Shown here piece after piece: positions 4,518 through 6,570 of a DNA stretch of 6,570 nt. The notes below the pieces were generated by a model that worked only from the letters and a program-made list of their open reading frames with translations, was not told the origin of the DNA and ran no database searches. Made by a program: the position numbers and the translations under genes. Source of the DNA: Desulfonema limicola (GTDB lineage: Bacteria > Desulfobacterota > Desulfobacteria > Desulfobacterales > DYRC01); the NCBI GenBank assembly GCA_020718925.1, contig DYRC01000043.1, positions 1-6,570 on the forward strand. Direction: 5' to 3'. Within the stretch, counting starts at the first letter, position 1. The number at the start of each line of letters is the position of its first letter.

Positions 4518-6077
4518 TTAAGGCTGCGGCTCCTTCAGCAGATGCGGCGTAATGAAAATCAGAATTTCTTCTTTATCGCTTTTATTGCCCGTCCGCTTGA
4601 ACAGATGTCCTATAAGCGGGATATCCGACAACATCGGAATACCGGATTCGCTGTCGCTTAAACTTTCCTTGTTAAGTCCCCCGATCACAGTCGTTTGTCC
4701 GTCAAACAACACAACATTGGTTTCCGCGTTTTTGGTAATGATGGTCGGGTTGCCTGATACATGGTTTGTAAAATCAAGCTCGTCTTTATGGGTAAGGATA
4801 TTGAGTTTTAAAATTTTACCATTAATAACATGAGGCGTAACTTTAAGGCTTAACACGGCTTTTTTAAATTCTACATTGACCTCGCCCTGCTGAACCGTCT
4901 GAAACGGAACTTCCTTGCCGGATTCAATCGTAGCCGTCTGATTGTCCAGCGTGGTAATAGACGGGCTGGAAAGAATTTTAAGCTGCCCATTGTTCTGAAG
5001 CGCTGAGAGTTGAACCGCAAGAATGTTTGTTCTTTTTTGAAGCATAGCACCGATATTCAGTCCTTCGCTGGCTGTAATCGAACCGGGCAGGGTCAGTGCC
5101 ATCCCCGCAACGCTGAGCGGATTATTAATTCCACCCGTGGTACCGGATTGGCTTGTCAAGTTATTTGTCAACTGGCTGCTCGTCAGATTCGTTGCCGCAT
5201 CAGGACTTATCTGATATACTGACCCTTTGTAAGCACCGCCCCATTGAACGCCCAGTTCATAAGCCGTCTGCCGCGTGGCTTCCACAATGTGCGCCTCAAT
5301 CAATACCTGAGAGGTGGGACGATCTATTTTCCGGGTCAGATTTTTTATCATTTCAATATCATCGGCTCTTGCCCGGATAATGAGCGATCCGGTGTGAATA
5401 TCTACGGATACCGCCGCTTTCTGCTTGTCTCCCTCATCTCCTTTCAGCAACGGCTCAATGCCTTTCTTCAACTCTTCGGCATTGGCAAAATTAACCTTAA
5501 TCACTTCGATCAGAAGCGGATCCGCCTGCTTTAACTTTTGTTTCTGAAGCTTTTTCTTAATATCGGCTTCTGATAATTTCACCTCGTCATTGACATCTTC
5601 AAGCGAGATAATTCTGAGAATATCGCCATCCCAGACATAATTCAAATTGTGTGAGCGCAGAATACTTGAAAATACCTCATCCCAACGGGATTCGCTGACA
5701 TGAATCGTGGCTTTGCCTTTGACATTATGATTGATGATCATATTGACATTTGCAGCTTTTGCCAATGTTTTCAGCATCACCGATATATCCACATCCTGCA
5801 TATTCAGCCCCACTTTTATCATAGGAAGAGCTTTGTCAACTTCGGCAAAAGGAGGCGGAGGTTTTTCAGCTTCCACAGATTTCAACTCAGCCTTGGACGG
5901 CGAATCAGGCACAAGAGGCGCGGGCGTATGACCTTTTGCAGTTTCGGACATGGCTTTCCATTTTTCAAAGTTGAGGTCTTTTACCCCTTTCTTTCTATCC
6001 ATACAGCCAAGCGTCATCAGAAATGCAAAAGATATGCCGCAGATAATCATAATTGTTTGTCTATTTTTTACTTTCAT
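4518..6077 (-). CDS. pilQ: Type IV pilus secretin, PilQ-like, probable lipoprotein
   Basis: The 519-residue protein should form the outer-membrane ring through which the pilus exits. A hydrophobic signal (9-24) ends in TLGC, a degenerate lipobox with Cys25 as the likely lipidated residue. A Pro-rich linker (49-76) follows. An STN/N0 domain is at about 87-157 (IKVGLNMQDVDISVMLKTLA through GDILRI), an N1 KH-like domain at about 188-253, and the secretin channel domain at about 258-515. That domain contains QVLIEAHIVEATRQTAYELG and, at 460-483, the secretin signature GQTTVIGGL with IPMLSDIPLIGHLF. It is shorter than classical PilQ (about 700 residues) and lacks peptidoglycan-binding AMIN domains, resembling MshL in size. 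It starts 4 bp after the pilP-like gene without a strong Shine-Dalgarno, so translational coupling is likely. A type II secretion GspD role is less likely because only one N1 repeat is present. Confidence 0.9.
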   Translation of the reverse strand: MKVKNRQTIMIICGISFAFLMTLGCMDRKKGVKDLNFEKWKAMSETAKGHTPAPLVPDSPSKAELKSVEAEKPPPPFAEVDKALPMIKVGLNMQDVDISVMLKTLAKAANVNMIINHNVKGKATIHVSESRWDEVFSSILRSHNLNYVWDGDILRIISLEDVNDEVKLSEADIKKKLQKQKLKQADPLLIEVIKVNFANAEELKKGIEPLLKGDEGDKQKAAVSVDIHTGSLIIRARADDIEMIKNLTRKIDRPTSQVLIEAHIVEATRQTAYELGVQWGGAYKGSVYQISPDAATNLTSSQLTNNLTSQSGTTGGINNPLSVAGMALTLPGSITASEGLNIGAMLQKRTNILAVQLSALQNNGQLKILSSPSITTLDNQTATIESGKEVPFQTVQQGEVNVEFKKAVLSLKVTPHVINGKILKLNILTHKDELDFTNHVSGNPTIITKNAETNVVLFDGQTTVIGGLNKESLSDSESGIPMLSDIPLIGHLFKRTGNKSDKEEILIFITPHLLKEPQP

Positions 6078-6081
6078 AGAT

Positions 6082-6549
6082 TTAATCCGATTCCAGAATC
6101 GGTACTGTGCCGGGATTTATTCCCCCGGGCAGTGAAATCACTACCCGTTTCGGAGAAATATCTGTAACAAAGTACTGGGTTGGAGGAATTACCTCACCGA
6201 TCTGATATTCTGTACCATTGATAATTGCCAGCATCCGGTTTTCTGCTTTAAGATAACCGGAGTATTTAAGGTCTTTGGGAATAGGCGGATAAACTTTCAC
6301 CTGCTTTCCCTTAGACGTATTCGTAATAAACGGATCATCTGCCCATGAAAGCGGCACCTGTTTGAGAACATAAAGCTCTTTTTCTGAAAGAGAAATCGTT
6401 ATGCTTTTTTCTTTTTTCTTCACAGGCTCGGCAGTTTTACCTGGCATCCCGAAACGGACATTCGGGCGAGACGTAGAATAAAAATGATACGCGCCGAAAA
6501 TAACGCTCGTTATCATCAGACCGACAATAATTTTTTCCCGTTTCGACAT
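6082..6549 (-). CDS. pilP: PilP/GspC-like inner-membrane pilus assembly protein
   Basis: This 155-residue protein has a short cytoplasmic start (MSKREK), one membrane segment at about 7-24 (IIVGLMITSVIFGAYHFY), a basic linker with KKKEK near 44-48, and a periplasmic domain. DPF (72-74) is followed by a beta-rich unit at about 94-140 (LKYSGYL, then AIINGTEYQIGEVI, then VVISLPGG). This matches the homology-region fold of PilP and GspC, which dock onto the N0 domain of the secretin. Its place directly upstream of the secretin fits pilP, or mshK in MSHA-type loci. Classical PilP is usually a lipoprotein; here there is no lipobox and the anchor appears transmembrane, which is more GspC-like. The start is well fixed by AAGGAG 5 nt before ATG 6549. 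Sequence similarity is weak, so the family call relies partly on context. Confidence 0.72.
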   Translation of the reverse strand: MSKREKIIVGLMITSVIFGAYHFYSTSRPNVRFGMPGKTAEPVKKKEKSITISLSEKELYVLKQVPLSWADDPFITNTSKGKQVKVYPPIPKDLKYSGYLKAENRMLAIINGTEYQIGEVIPPTQYFVTDISPKRVVISLPGGINPGTVPILESD

Positions 6550-6554
6550 CCGTT

Positions 6555-6560
6555 CTCCTT
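6555..6560 (-). promoter_or_regulatory. Strong ribosome binding site for the pilP-like gene
   Basis: AAGGAG with 5-nt spacing (AACGG) precedes ATG 6549. It is the strongest translation signal in the pilus block and confirms the chosen start. Confidence 0.7.
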
Positions 6561-6570
6561 AGAAAGTGGT
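6559..6570 (-). CDS. Possible last codons of an upstream pilus gene (pilO-like by position)
   Basis: The minus strand enters the window as ACC ACT TTC TAA, with the TAA overlapping the AAGGAG of the next gene. A stop codon embedded in the Shine-Dalgarno of a following gene is common inside operons, and pilO normally precedes pilP. Only three codons are visible, so both the frame and the identity are inferences from context. Confidence 0.2.
   Translation of the reverse strand, partial: TTF

Noticed and set aside
5700..6167. Rightward 155-codon open frame across the secretin start
   Set aside because: Antisense shadow rich in His, Phe and Arg; it spans the junction of two convincing minus-strand genes.

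Overview
The window looks like chromosomal DNA from a Gram-negative bacterium, most likely a sulfate-reducer-type Desulfobacterota (Desulfobacteraceae-like). This is inferred from the mid-40s GC content (judged by eye), the style of the type IV pilus genes, and a GC-rich double-hairpin repeat beside transposase debris. No rRNA, tRNA or species-specific marker is present, so the taxonomy is tentative.

Layout. Positions 1-590 hold no intact gene. They contain a decayed DDE transposase remnant read leftward (2-236), a 137-bp element with imperfect terminal inverted repeats and two hairpins (248-384), and a leftward translation start with a good Shine-Dalgarno and a perfect -10 hexamer (505-553) whose reading frame runs into that element. 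At 591-836 a short rightward frame looks like the C-terminal end of a larger protein, possibly an N6-adenine DNA methyltransferase. Its 3' end overlaps the next gene tail to tail.

From 785 to the right edge every gene lies on the minus strand and is tightly packed. In transcription order: a PilP/GspC-like inner-membrane pilus protein (6082-6549), a PilQ-like lipoprotein secretin (4518-6077), a PilB/GspE-type assembly ATPase (2816-4513), a small antitoxin (2526-2783), a MazF/PemK endoribonuclease toxin (2169-2525) and an HD-containing tRNA nucleotidyltransferase of the CCA-adding family (785-2179). The pilus genes are 4 bp apart. The antitoxin stop and toxin start abut, and the toxin overlaps the nucleotidyltransferase by 11 bp.

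How the genes fit together. PilP-like, PilQ-like and PilB-like proteins are the inner-membrane link, the outer-membrane pore and the extension motor of one type IV pilus (or closely related secretion) machine. The pilM/N/O-type genes would be expected just beyond the right edge, where a Shine-Dalgarno and possibly an upstream stop codon are visible. The toxin-antitoxin pair sits between the motor gene and a housekeeping tRNA-maturation gene and appears transcriptionally linked to both. A perfect four-copy 7-bp tandem repeat fills the only gap in this run, immediately before the antitoxin start, and could alter antitoxin translation if its copy number changes. I found no clearly new multi-gene system. 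The most interesting points are this repeat at the antitoxin start and the layered mobile-element debris at the left end.
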